Origin: Rhizobium sp. BK251
GTDB taxonomy: Bacteria > Pseudomonadota > Alphaproteobacteria > Rhizobiales > Rhizobiaceae
Direction of reading: 5' to 3'
DNA length: 64,000 nt
Assembly (NCBI RefSeq): GCF_004345245.1
Contig: NZ_SLUQ01000011.1
Span: 1-64,000 of the forward strand
Within the stretch, counting starts at the first letter, position 1. Each line of letters starts with the position of its first letter. The translations under genes and the position numbers were made by a program. Positions 24,763 to 32,429 of the stretch are shown here, piece by piece. The notes beneath the pieces are model-generated. The model had not been told where the DNA came from. It made no database searches and saw only the letters and a program-made list of their open reading frames with translations.

Positions 24763-24900
24763 TCAACAGGATCGCCGTGAGGGCTCCCTGATAACAACGC
24801 GACGCTCGTCTGCGATGCGGTTGAAAGCTTCATGAAAATCACACAACCGACTGCTGAAGCGCATCCCCGCTAAAATTCCGTTCCATGGCATGGTCTTCAT
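24763..24900 (-). CDS. 45-residue possible micropeptide
   Basis: This frame starts one base after the stop of the 41-codon frame upstream (TAG-G-ATG), an arrangement typical of coupling. The peptide MKTMPWNGILAGMRFSSRLC continues with FHEAFNRIADERRV. No ribosome site of its own and no known family; it may be a chance frame. Confidence 0.35.
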   Translation of the reverse strand: MKTMPWNGILAGMRFSSRLCDFHEAFNRIADERRVVIREPSRRSC

Positions 24901-24901
24901 C

Positions 24902-25027
24902 CTAAGATCCCGCCGGAGGTGGCGGCTGGAACCGCACCTGCTCTGAACCTGTGATCGGCGTCCTCCCAAGCCGTCGTTCACGCTGATCCTGACCGGCGAG
25001 CAACGCCTGCAATTCCTTAGCACTCAT
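24902..25027 (-). CDS. 41-residue possible small protein
   Basis: The peptide MSAKELQALLAGQDQRERRL continues with GRTPITGSEQVRFQPPPPAG, a plausible short helix followed by a Pro-rich tail. No strong ribosome site is seen before ATG 25027. It is divergent from the DUF2934 gene. Included because its codon choice looks protein-like. Confidence 0.4.
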   Translation of the reverse strand: MSAKELQALLAGQDQRERRLGRTPITGSEQVRFQPPPPAGS

Positions 25028-25032
25028 AACTT

Positions 25033-25057
25033 GGAACAATGCCTGGTTGGGAATGTT
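25033..25057 (+). promoter_or_regulatory. EcfG-type promoter for the DUF2934 gene
   Basis: GGAAC at 25033-25037, 18 bases, TT at 25056-25057, 42 bases before ATG 25099. Confidence 0.6.
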
Positions 25058-25098
25058 CGACAATCCCGAGACCAGCACGGGTAGGAAGGAGGCATGTT

Positions 25099-25434
25099 AT
25101 GGCCGTTGATAAGCATGAACAGATTCGCCGGCGTGCATATGAGATTTGGGAAAACGAAGGTCGCCCGGAAGGGGCTGCTTTTCGTCATTGGATGCAAGCG
25201 TTTGACGAAATCGAAGGTAATAACGAGCATGAAACGATGCAGGATCTGATTGATGAAGACGATTATGACGACATAGCTCGCACTCGAAACAGCAGTCTTC
25301 AAGATGCTACGCATGAGGGGAGGCGAGCGGAACGAAAACAGGATGCGCCGAAGGACTCTAGCCCGCCCCATGTGGAAATCACCACGGGCGAAGAACCGGT
25401 GCAACAGAAGGTTAAGGGCATAGAGGGACCATAA
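25099..25434 (+). CDS. DUF2934 protein
   Basis: The 111-residue protein starts MAVDKHEQIRRRAYEIWENE, and GRPEGAAFRHWMQAFDEIE completes the short DUF2934 domain (helix, EGRP turn, W-x-x-A). The rest is acidic and disordered (LIDEDDYDDIARTRNSSLQD, then EITTGEEPVQQKVKGIEGP). AAGGAGG precedes the ATG. DUF2934 proteins are common in rhizobial stress regions; function unknown. An EcfG-type promoter lies upstream. Confidence 0.85.
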   Translation: MAVDKHEQIRRRAYEIWENEGRPEGAAFRHWMQAFDEIEGNNEHETMQDLIDEDDYDDIARTRNSSLQDATHEGRRAERKQDAPKDSSPPHVEITTGEEPVQQKVKGIEGP

Positions 25435-25522
25435 CGGCCGCAATTGGGCAAATGACACATATCGAACAAGCTTCGTTCACATCCAATGCAGCCCGCTGCG
25501 TCGAGCACAAGAGCTTTAGCGT

Positions 25523-25786
25523 TTAATTGGTGTCGTTTCCGCCCGCGCCCGGGGCGCAACGAACATCCCCGCTCCGTAACTGTCTCAGCCGCCGCATGTT
25601 GCTAAAGGAACAGGAAGTCCTCGCAGCCGACATGTCCGACGCTTTGGAGATCATTTTAAGAATCTCTTCCCCTTCATCGATCGAAATTGTGCCTCGCATC
25701 GCAAGGCGATCAACCAGCATCAACAGCGCACCTTCCGCAGCAAGCGCCCGTCGGCGTGTTTCTTTTTCAGACTGAGTCTCCATCAC
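25523..25786 (-). CDS. Short helical protein of unknown function
   Basis: The 86-87-residue protein (GTG 25786 or ATG 25783) begins METQSEKETRRRALAAEGAL and continues LMLVDRLAMRGTISIDEGEE, then a Cys/Arg/Gly tail. The first 55 residues form a helix-turn-helix hairpin of the same general layout as the other short orphans here. The ribosome site is weak (AGGGG). Existence plausible, not certain. Confidence 0.45.
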   Translation of the reverse strand: MMETQSEKETRRRALAAEGALLMLVDRLAMRGTISIDEGEEILKMISKASDMSAARTSCSFSNMRRLRQLRSGDVRCAPGAGGNDTN

Positions 25787-25996
25787 CCCTGCCTTTCTTC
25801 ACTCTTGCCGGATCGCCTTCAATAAACGGATCAACTTCGTCTTCCGCACCGCACGCCGCCGTTTCTCAGCGGCAACTCGGCATCTCCCTCGCCAACGCCG
25901 CATGGCGATTGGCCTCGAAGTTTGCCATGCGGGTTTGAGCCTCCCCGCCCTGCAGCTTCAGCGACTGCGGCAGGGCGGAAAAATCGCGCAGCGCGC

Positions 25997-26293
25997 TCAG
26001 TCGTAGTGCTCTGGCATCTCTTTGAGCTGATCCTTTGTCCAGCTCGTCACGGCATGCACGTCGCCATCCTCATCGCGCATGAACTCGAGATCCGAAATGG
26101 GAACCGCAACGGGCTTGGCGCCAATACCAAGAAAGCCTCCGACATCGATGACCGCAGAGCCACTGACGCCCGACCCGTGGATGTGATCGATCTTACCGAC
26201 CTTGTAATCGTCGGCTCCGTAGATGGTGGCGCCTTCCAGTACGGCGGGCGTGAGTTCCGAAGTGTTCAGGCGGACGTAGTTGGTGTGATCCAT
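25997..26293 (-). CDS. PRC-barrel domain protein
   Basis: The 98-residue protein contains a PRC-barrel: GATIYGADDYKVGKIDHIHG, then SAVIDVGGFLGIGAKPVAVP and DGDVHAVTSWTKDQLKEMPE. The final LK-x-MP-x-Y/H motif is usual for the rhizobial PRC family. GAGGAGA precedes the ATG, and GGAAC-N18-TT lies 28 bases upstream. PRC-barrel proteins of this class appear in general-stress regulons; the molecular role is not established. Confidence 0.9.
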   Translation of the reverse strand: MDHTNYVRLNTSELTPAVLEGATIYGADDYKVGKIDHIHGSGVSGSAVIDVGGFLGIGAKPVAVPISDLEFMRDEDGDVHAVTSWTKDQLKEMPEHYD

Positions 26294-26320
26294 GATCTTT
26301 CTCCTCTATGGAGGAGGGAT

Positions 26321-26345
26321 AATCTGATCGCAGACTTAATGTTCC
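26321..26345 (-). promoter_or_regulatory. EcfG-type promoter for the PRC-barrel gene
   Basis: Minus-strand GGAAC (26345-26341), 18 bases, TT (26322-26321), 28 bases before ATG 26293. Confidence 0.65.
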
Positions 26346-26708
26346 GATTGTCGCCGAACAATAAGGGACGAACGACACGGCCTACACATCGCATCCACGT
26401 GCCGGGAGCTGATGGCGGACAGATCAGCCTGGCTTTCGATGTTGCCGAACGCTGTTCATTCCCGATGTCGTCCAACACAAACGAGGGAACAGGAGTGCCA
26501 GATCGCGGGCGAGATAAATACTCGCTACTAATAGTCGCCTTTTTCCAGAACTGACAACTGCTCGCGGGTTCTGGGAAGTAGGGTCGTAACGTAAGCCATC
26601 CCGATCCGGTGCCTGGCCATTATGCTAGCCGAAGTACCAACGCGCCGCGTGAGTGGCAATTGCCAGCTGCCATTGTGAGACTGCCTTGCGCGGCTGGTAT
26701 GCTTCGGA
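26346..26708. other. Intergenic; nothing recognised
   Basis: Short frames on both strands lack ribosome sites and recognisable content. Confidence 0.35.
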
Positions 26709-26852
26709 TTATTCCCAGAGGCTTCCGAGGCCCAGCACGACAAGAGGCGCAAGAGCCAGAAAACCTGAGAGGAGAAAGGCGGCGGCGAGTTTGATCGATT
26801 CGAGGCGCCGGGTCCGTCTGCCGTCCCAATCGTATCCCATGGATGCCCCCAT
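26709..26852 (-). CDS. 47-residue membrane micropeptide coupled to DUF982
   Basis: The start codon shares a base with the stop of the upstream DUF982 gene (TGATG). A second in-frame ATG at 26840 is preceded by GGGGG and gives 43 residues. The peptide has a polar basic start (MGYDWDGRRTRRLES) and one membrane helix (LAAAFLLSGFLALAPLVVLG). Overlap and clear topology support a real coupled gene; function unknown. Confidence 0.6.
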   Translation of the reverse strand: MGASMGYDWDGRRTRRLESIKLAAAFLLSGFLALAPLVVLGLGSLWE

Positions 26853-27118
26853 CACTCGACAACTCGGATCCCGGCAGCGATGGCGGCCGCGAGGAAAGCG
26901 TCGCGAGCTACTTCGGCGCCGACGCGACCCTCCGATACGCCCCGGCAGATTTCAAGGGTACGCAATCGGTCCCCGCTGGATGCTACCGGCCAGCAATGCC
27001 GCAGCCAGGCCTCCGCCTCCTCGGCATTGTGGACCTGGCAGAACCCCCCGGTCCGGAATAACTCGACGAGGAGCGGCCTGGACCACTGCATCTTTTCTGC
27101 TTCCAATTTTCTCATCAT
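26852..27118 (-). CDS. DUF982 protein, copy 2
   Basis: From ATG 27118 or 27115 the protein has about 88 residues: MQWSRPLLVELFRTGGFCQV, then HNAEEAEAWLRHCWPVASSG and a helix ending AFLAAAIAAGIRVVE, the usual DUF982 layout. GGAGG stands just upstream of the two ATGs. It is 59 bases downstream of an EcfG-type promoter and overlaps the membrane micropeptide gene. Function unknown. Confidence 0.82.
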   Translation of the reverse strand: MMRKLEAEKMQWSRPLLVELFRTGGFCQVHNAEEAEAWLRHCWPVASSGDRLRTLEICRGVSEGRVGAEVARDAFLAAAIAAGIRVVE

Positions 27119-27176
27119 GAGCCTCCCATTCTCGCCGCTCATTTGACGGCACGCAATTCCCATATCCGGAGGCACG

Positions 27177-27201
27177 AACTGCGGCCGCGTTCAAAAGTTC
27201 C
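27177..27201 (-). promoter_or_regulatory. EcfG-type promoter for DUF982 copy 2 and the micropeptide
   Basis: Minus-strand GGAAC (27201-27197), 18 bases, TT (27178-27177), 59 bases before ATG 27118. Confidence 0.58.
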
Positions 27202-27545
27202 ACCCTCTCGAATTCCGAACGAAAATGTCGCAGCGCTCCTTTAACAGGGTAGTTGCGCGTCGCACCGTTCGCACTCAGAAGGAAGCATCAATACGGTTCT
27301 TACCAGGCCCGAACTTGGCCGGTCCTTCATGGACGTATTGCAGAAGTTATTGTCCCGAACGGCGCAGGCCAGGGCGGTTCGAGAGCCACATGGGTGCAGC
27401 CAGGGTCGTGTCGAACACGCCGCCAGTTGAACGTCTCTTCCGATTTAAGCCCGTGGTGCAGAACTTAGCCTCGGCAGACCGAGAGCGACTATAAGCGCGC
27501 GATCATCGACAACTCGATGAATAGGGATATCGTCACCCAGCTGAC
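27202..27545. other. Intergenic; nothing recognised
   Basis: Between the DUF982 promoter and the small RNA candidate. An 89-codon plus frame has no ribosome site and no recognisable pattern. Confidence 0.35.
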
Positions 27546-27573
27546 AAAAAAAGCCCCGCTGGCTAGGCGGGGC
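27546..27573 (-). terminator. Rho-independent terminator (minus strand)
   Basis: Minus-strand GCCCCGC, a 7-base loop, GCGGGGC, then seven T. It ends either the candidate small RNA or the SDR transcript 220 bases upstream. Confidence 0.9.
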
Positions 27574-27597
27574 AGGTGCGGGAAGCAAAGAGCACAC
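27546..27597 (-). ncRNA. Candidate small RNA of about 50 nt under EcfG-type control
   Basis: A GGAAC-N18-TT promoter (27628-27604, minus strand) predicts transcription starting near 27597. An intrinsic terminator ends at 27546. The interval has no open frame, so the product would be a short RNA whose 3' half is the terminator hairpin, with a C/U-rich single-stranded 5' part. The alternative is that the terminator serves only the SDR gene and the promoter match is accidental. Confidence 0.4.
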
Positions 27598-27603
27598 GCG
27601 ATA

Positions 27604-27628
27604 AACCTATAGGATTGGGAATGGTTCC
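27604..27628 (-). promoter_or_regulatory. EcfG-type promoter without a coding gene downstream
   Basis: Minus-strand GGAAC (27628-27624), 18 bases, TT (27605-27604), followed about 30 bases later by an intrinsic terminator. Confidence 0.45.
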
Positions 27629-27793
27629 CGCACCACCCGCGAGCGGGAGGCGATCGGTGTCGGCTCCCTCCGATTCTGACCGCACGACATGACGGAACCG
27701 AGAATAGTTGCGGTCAAAACGGACACTGTGCGACCTGTTCCCCTAGCTGGCCAAGCCCCACCGACGCCGATCACCCGCTCCTGCCATGGTGGT

Positions 27794-28660
27794 TCAAATC
27801 ATGATTTCACCCCCGGTCACAGGCACGACGGCGCCGGTCATAAAGCTGCCCAGATCCGAAGCAAGAAGCACATAGGCTCCTGCAAGTTCGGCCGGTTGCC
27901 CGGCGCGTTTCAAAAGAGTCTGCTGTCCGAACTTGGCCGCCTTGTCGGCGGGCATCGTGGACGGAATAAGGGGCGTCCAAATTGGACCTGGCGCAACTGC
28001 ATTCACACGAATGCCCTTCTCGGCCAGCATCTCGGCCAGCCCTGCAGTGAAGTTAGAGATCGCGCCCTTCGTGGAGGCATAAGCGAGTAGATGCGGTGAT
28101 GGCTGGCGGGACTGGATCGACGTCGTGTTAATAATGGCGCTTCCAGGTTTCATGTGTGGCGCGGCGGCTTTGGATAGGAAAAAAGGCGCGTAGATGTTCG
28201 TGCGGAAAGTTTCATCCCACTCTTCGGCCGAGATGTCGGTGATATCCGCATAGGTCCGCTGAAAGGCCGCGTTGTTGACAAGGATATCGATCCCACCCAG
28301 CTCCTCCATCGCCAGCCGCACAAGGGTTTGGCAATGCTGCTCCAATTTAATGTCGCCGGGTACGATTATGGCTCTGCGTCCCGCCTCCTCGACCCATTTT
28401 TTCGTGTCCTTTGCATCGTCGTCCTCATTGAGATAGGAGATCAGGACATCAGCCCCCTCGCGCGCAAATGCGATCGCAACGGCCTTGCCAATACCGGAAT
28501 CTGCCCCGGTGATGAGGGCAACTTTTCTCTCAAGCCTTCTATTTCCGACATAGGAGTTCTCTCCATGGTCGGGCAGGGGCCTCATTTCGGTGGTCCTGCC
28601 AGGAGGCTCTTGTTGCTGGGCGGGATAGGGTGGAGTGGGTCGACGGATATCGTCTGTCAC
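27794..28660 (-). CDS. Short-chain dehydrogenase/reductase with Pro-rich N-terminal extension
   Basis: The 288-residue protein starts at GTG 28660, with AAGGAG upstream, and has a Pro/Gln-rich lead (PTPPYPAQQQEPPGRTTEMR) typical of the YhxC/YdaD-like stress SDRs. It then has cofactor loop TGADSGIGKAVAIAFA, NNAAF, the Ser in NTTSIQS and YASTKGA (catalytic Tyr-Lys), ending with GIRVNAVAPGPIWTPLIPS. It uses NAD(P); the substrate is unknown. GGAAC-N18-TT stands 31 bases before the start. It is a paralogue of the partial SDR at the left window edge. Confidence 0.92.
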   Translation of the reverse strand: MTDDIRRPTPPYPAQQQEPPGRTTEMRPLPDHGENSYVGNRRLERKVALITGADSGIGKAVAIAFAREGADVLISYLNEDDDAKDTKKWVEEAGRRAIIVPGDIKLEQHCQTLVRLAMEELGGIDILVNNAAFQRTYADITDISAEEWDETFRTNIYAPFFLSKAAAPHMKPGSAIINTTSIQSRQPSPHLLAYASTKGAISNFTAGLAEMLAEKGIRVNAVAPGPIWTPLIPSTMPADKAAKFGQQTLLKRAGQPAELAGAYVLLASDLGSFMTGAVVPVTGGEIMI

Positions 28661-28690
28661 GGCTTTCTCCTTGCGTGTGTTGTCGACCAA

Positions 28691-28715
28691 AACCACCGCC
28701 CAGCGGAACTGTTCC
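28691..28715 (-). promoter_or_regulatory. EcfG-type promoter for the SDR gene
   Basis: Minus-strand GGAAC (28715-28711), 18 bases, TT (28692-28691), 31 bases before GTG 28660; this supports the GTG over the longer upstream frame. Confidence 0.65.
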
Positions 28716-29041
28716 GCCCAAAGTCGCCGCCACGGAGCAACTTTGGGCGTTCGACCTGAAAAGACATCCCTTGCTCGAGTTCGTCTGGCAGGAAGGTCGG
28801 CCCCCTGATCGGTACGTCAGCGCTGGCGAGCAAAGCTTCAGAACCAACCCGCCTGCCTCGAGCTCCGGCCTTTGAGGCGCAATCCACGCCCAACTGGCGT
28901 CCGGCTGTCGGCGCCGAGACGTTACTTGGTGATCGTGTGTGTGCTGTCATTGCCACGTCCTTCCTCGGCTTGAGCCAACTCGAGAAGCATGACTTTTCAC
29001 GGACAGACCAGTCCGTGTTAGGCGGAACAATAATGCCGGCG
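28716..29041. other. Intergenic boundary between stress island and sugar locus; nothing recognised
   Basis: A 131-codon minus frame overlaps the SDR promoter and is judged accidental. No inverted or direct repeat marking an insertion was seen by eye. Confidence 0.35.
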
Positions 29042-29881
29042 CTAAAATGCAAATTGCTGCAACATATGAGTGGGATAAGCGTGCGCGCTTGCGCAAAGAT
29101 GCTCGAGCTGCTCGTCGTTGACGTCTGCTAAAATCCCAGTACGCACAAGCACGGAATCCAAGCCAGCTGACTTCGCACCCAAGATATCGTGCTCGATGCT
29201 ATCACCTATGCAGACTACGCGGCGCCGGTCGGTGACCCCTGCCAGCTTCAACGCGTGCTCATAGATTTCGAGATAGGGTTTTCCAAGCCAGGTGACTGGC
29301 CCACCCATTCCCTCGTAGAGCTTGGCGATACTTCCTGCGCCCGGAGCAATGGAACCATTGCTCAGTTTATGTATGTCAGGGTTCGTACAATAACACGGGA
29401 TGCCTTTCTCGGCCGCCGGTCGCAGCATTTCCCGATAGTCGTCCATCGGGATGCGCTCGGCCTCGCTCCCGGAGATGATTACGATTTCGGCGTTGGCCGC
29501 GCTATGCACCGAAGCGAGTCCCAAGCGATCCGCGAGATTGCTATCTCCGCCACTGGAGATCGTCAAACACGGGGCCATTCCCCTGATCATGTTTTCGCGT
29601 CGCGAGAGGATGTCGAACGCCACGTCTCCCGATGTGACGAAGAAGTCGAAGGTTTCCCGAGCAAAGCCGAGCCTGACAAGCCTCTCGGAATTGTACTCGC
29701 CACTTCTCCCCGAGTTGGACAGGATAACCACCTTCCGGCCCGCCGATGCGAGTTCAAACAGGGCGGCGATGGCGCCCTCGTAGGGCCCAGCATCATCCCT
29801 CAGTACTCCGAACTGGTCGACGAAGAAAACGTCATACGACTGCGTCAGCTCGGGCAGGGTGATCGGCGCGCACTTAGCCAT
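29042..29881 (-). CDS. HAD-superfamily IIA phosphatase (NagD-like)
   Basis: The 279-residue protein has HAD motif I as DVFFVDQFGVLRD, motif II VVILSNSGR and motif III/IV WLGKPYLEIYEH and CIGDSIEHDILGAKSAGLDS, with a IIA cap between. This subgroup (TIGR01459-like) dephosphorylates sugar or nucleotide phosphates. It overlaps the upstream kinase gene by eight bases and is last in the leftward operon aldolase-kinase-phosphatase. In this setting it may remove a dead-end sugar phosphate, which is inference. Confidence 0.88.
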   Translation of the reverse strand: MAKCAPITLPELTQSYDVFFVDQFGVLRDDAGPYEGAIAALFELASAGRKVVILSNSGRSGEYNSERLVRLGFARETFDFFVTSGDVAFDILSRRENMIRGMAPCLTISSGGDSNLADRLGLASVHSAANAEIVIISGSEAERIPMDDYREMLRPAAEKGIPCYCTNPDIHKLSNGSIAPGAGSIAKLYEGMGGPVTWLGKPYLEIYEHALKLAGVTDRRRVVCIGDSIEHDILGAKSAGLDSVLVRTGILADVNDEQLEHLCASAHAYPTHMLQQFAF

Positions 29882-31154
29882 TGGCGTTGTCCGATCGAGA
29901 AAGAACCAGTGCGGCTGTACCGACAGCCGCCTCGACCGATTTCGCAGCCAAAGTATCGACGCCCATGGCGCGCGCTCTCATTATGGTCCAAACCGGATTT
30001 CGCGTTCCGCCCCCTACCGTTCGTAGGCTGACTAAAGCTGGCGCACCCAGTTCACGCAACCTTTGGTAGCCCAACCGCTCGATCTCGGTCATACCTTCGA
30101 GGATGGCATGAAAGAACAAACTGTCATTGGTGGGCCGCGGTGTAAGCCGGGGTGGATAATGAGGATCGTTGATCGGAAAGCGCTCGCCCGGACGGAGAAG
30201 AGGATAGAAATCGAGACCCAGTTTGCGGTTCGGGTCGATGTTTTCGGTGAGCTCGTCCAGACGGTCGTCGCCGATCAAGGCGCGCACGACGTTTCCTCCA
30301 GTGTTTGAGGCACCCCCAACGAGCCAGAACCGCCCGACACGATGCGAATACACACCGTATTCGGGCGCATTGATCGGAGCGTCCGAGGCCAGCTTAAGCA
30401 CGATCGTGGATCCGAGGGCGGTCACCGCATCGCCGATGGCCGACGCTCCGGTAGCCAGAAACGAAGCGCATCCGTCAGTCGTGCCCGCATGGAACCAAGC
30501 GGATTTGGGCAACCCCAATGCCTGCATGTAGCCTTCAACTGGAGCGATTTTTTCGCCCGCGCGATAGACGATGGGCAGCTTGGATACGTCCATTCCCGCC
30601 GCCTCGATCCAATCTGGCCAGCGCTCCGTGTCTAGGTCGAAACCTGTCTTGAGCGAATTGTTTTCGTCACTGGCGCGCCCTGCAAAGCCCAATTTCATCA
30701 AGATCCAATCAGCCTGATGAACAATGGAATGCGACCCACTCTTACGCGACAGGTAGATGGCACGTGCCAGGCCCGAATTCGCACCGACGGCAGTGCTACC
30801 GGCCGGAGCCTTCTTTGCTATGCTGTCGACGACTGCACTATCGGGGCAGGGATCATTGTACATGAGAACCTGGCCCGTCGGCTCATCAGAACGATCAAGG
30901 GACATAACCGTCCCGGACGTTCCATCTACGGCAACGCCCTCAATTGAGCTGAAGTCCGTTGCTTTGGCGAGACTCTCAATCGCCTCCTTGACCCTGTTCC
31001 ACCAGCAACTGGGCTGACGCATCTCGTCCGGTGACCCGAACGGCGCAGCGGCGAAGCCTACCGGTTTGCCCGCGCGGTCGACGACCGATGCACGAGCGCC
31101 GGACGTGCCGATATCAATGCCGAGTACGACGGGCTGGCCAGTTTTCGTGTTCAC
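29874..31154 (-). CDS. FGGY-family carbohydrate kinase 1
   Basis: The 426-residue protein begins VVLGIDIGTSGARASVVD (phosphate 1 motif), has VEGVAVDGTSGTVMSLD-like residues near 70-90, AGTTDGCASFLATGASAIGD (substrate/ATP region) and VGGGTRNPVWTIMRARAMGV near the end, all FGGY features. The GTSGT motif and shorter length place it near ribulokinase-like FGGY members. It phosphorylates a pentulose, tetrulose or polyol in the cytoplasm. It overlaps the aldolase gene by four bases and the HAD gene by eight. Exact substrate unknown. Confidence 0.88.
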   Translation of the reverse strand: MNTKTGQPVVLGIDIGTSGARASVVDRAGKPVGFAAAPFGSPDEMRQPSCWWNRVKEAIESLAKATDFSSIEGVAVDGTSGTVMSLDRSDEPTGQVLMYNDPCPDSAVVDSIAKKAPAGSTAVGANSGLARAIYLSRKSGSHSIVHQADWILMKLGFAGRASDENNSLKTGFDLDTERWPDWIEAAGMDVSKLPIVYRAGEKIAPVEGYMQALGLPKSAWFHAGTTDGCASFLATGASAIGDAVTALGSTIVLKLASDAPINAPEYGVYSHRVGRFWLVGGASNTGGNVVRALIGDDRLDELTENIDPNRKLGLDFYPLLRPGERFPINDPHYPPRLTPRPTNDSLFFHAILEGMTEIERLGYQRLRELGAPALVSLRTVGGGTRNPVWTIMRARAMGVDTLAAKSVEAAVGTAALVLSRSDNANG

Positions 31155-32233
31155 GCGGGCCGCCTTTCGGATCCTCGGTCGAGGGCCTGCCGATATTGCT
31201 CCGCTTCCCAGTGCGTCAATTCGTATTCATCGTCGTTAGAGAGGTAAACCACCGACTTCTCTTCTGGAATACGGCTCACCACTTCGGCCAGACAGCGGAC
31301 CATGACCTCGCCACCAGCAGTGAGCGTGCCAGACAAGAGTATGCCCTTGTCCGGCACGATCAGCATTTTCGGTGCTTCACGACCCTCGCGGCACGATATA
31401 GCTTCCAGGTCGGCCGCACTTTGGCCCTCCGCGAGCACACCTATCTCGGTTCCGAGGAAAATGACGTGGTCGGGATAAAGCGAGCCACCGAGAGCGATTC
31501 TCCGATTGACCTTCGAAAGTGCGACCGCGTGGCTTTCACTGTCTCGGGCCGGGTGGTAGCCGGAATTCTTCGCGATGCGTTCCAACGCATCGATGTCGGC
31601 GGAACCGCTGCTTCTCGCCTCGCATGAAAGGGCGCTCGTGACCCGTTGGATACGATCGGCTACTTCCTCTGTGGTGTCACCACAGACGACGATCCCATGA
31701 TTGAATAGGATGAGGACGTCGGGCATCGACGTGGCTGCTTTCTCGATCTCCCTTGCGAGGGGAGTTCCCGGACGCCTGTATGGTATTGTTATCCAACTGA
31801 GATCGGAAACAGCACTCATGCGCGCAGCTAGAGCTGTATCGCGGTCTCCAGCAACAGCCAGAGCGATCGCGTTCACGCAATGATAGTGTGCGATCACCGG
31901 ACTCTTGATTGCCGCGTGAAAACTGGTCTCGATCGATGGCCGAAGCCCACTGGAATTTAGTTCGGTAACAACGAAATCGGTGGACTTCTCGGCCCGTGGG
32001 TCACCCTCGCGAAGCGCCCCAACCAGCGGATCGACAACAACCGGGACCATGATGTCTTCAGCATCCGCCTTGGAAAGCCACGTGCCGGATGCCTTCACCC
32101 ACATGACGCCGTTGCTTTTGATTGATGTATTGCCGCCCGCGCCCTGAGTCTTGAGGATATCGCTGCCGAGCTGGCTGGAGAGCTGGCGAAAACGTTTGAA
32201 TAAGTCCGTGTTCCTCGGGTCCGGTTTAGTCAT
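31151..32233 (-). CDS. Class II aldolase/adducin family protein
   Basis: From ATG 32233 (AGGAGAGA upstream) the protein has 360 residues. The N-terminal aldolase domain has TQGAGGNTSIKSNGVMWVKA, the phosphate-binding stretch, IAHYHCVNAIALAVA with zinc-binding His, and LILFNHGIVVCGDT. The C-terminal third (EKSVVYLSNDDEYELTHWEA) is an extension seen in rhizobial homologues. The enzyme would cleave or isomerise a phosphorylated ketose made by the kinases. First gene of the leftward operon, divergent from the DeoR regulator. Confidence 0.88.
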   Translation of the reverse strand: MTKPDPRNTDLFKRFRQLSSQLGSDILKTQGAGGNTSIKSNGVMWVKASGTWLSKADAEDIMVPVVVDPLVGALREGDPRAEKSTDFVVTELNSSGLRPSIETSFHAAIKSPVIAHYHCVNAIALAVAGDRDTALAARMSAVSDLSWITIPYRRPGTPLAREIEKAATSMPDVLILFNHGIVVCGDTTEEVADRIQRVTSALSCEARSSGSADIDALERIAKNSGYHPARDSESHAVALSKVNRRIALGGSLYPDHVIFLGTEIGVLAEGQSAADLEAISCREGREAPKMLIVPDKGILLSGTLTAGGEVMVRCLAEVVSRIPEEKSVVYLSNDDEYELTHWEAEQYRQALDRGSERRPA

Positions 32234-32332
32234 ATCGTCTCTCTCCTGCTGCGCTGACGATCGCCTTCCGATCGAGCTGATCGCATGAGCGAACTTTTGC
32301 GCGATCCTATAAATGTGATTGCAAATCGTCAA

Positions 32333-32393
32333 TGATGAAGATTTTGCGTCTCTTGTGTTGCGGTATAGGTTTTGATGTGATTATACTTCATCA
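32333..32393. promoter_or_regulatory. Divergent control region with inverted TGATGAAG repeats (putative DeoR operator)
   Basis: In the AT-richer interval between the divergent operons, TGATGAAG (32333-32340) and its inverted copy CTTCATCA (32386-32393) are separated by 45 bases, and a related TTTGATGTGATT lies between. Spaced inverted repeats like these are typical of DeoR-family operators, which may form loops. Binding by the adjacent regulator is inferred from position. Confidence 0.5.
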
Positions 32394-32429
32394 AAGGCGC
32401 TGAGGGAGAAGCGTCAGTGGAGGACTGTC

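Noticed and set aside
28657..29052. 131-codon minus frame between the SDR and HAD genes
   Set aside because: Covers the SDR promoter and ribosome site; composition and lack of relatives suggest chance.
31031..31627. 198-codon plus-strand frame across the aldolase/kinase junction
   Set aside because: Antisense to two overlapping, conserved genes; no ribosome site.
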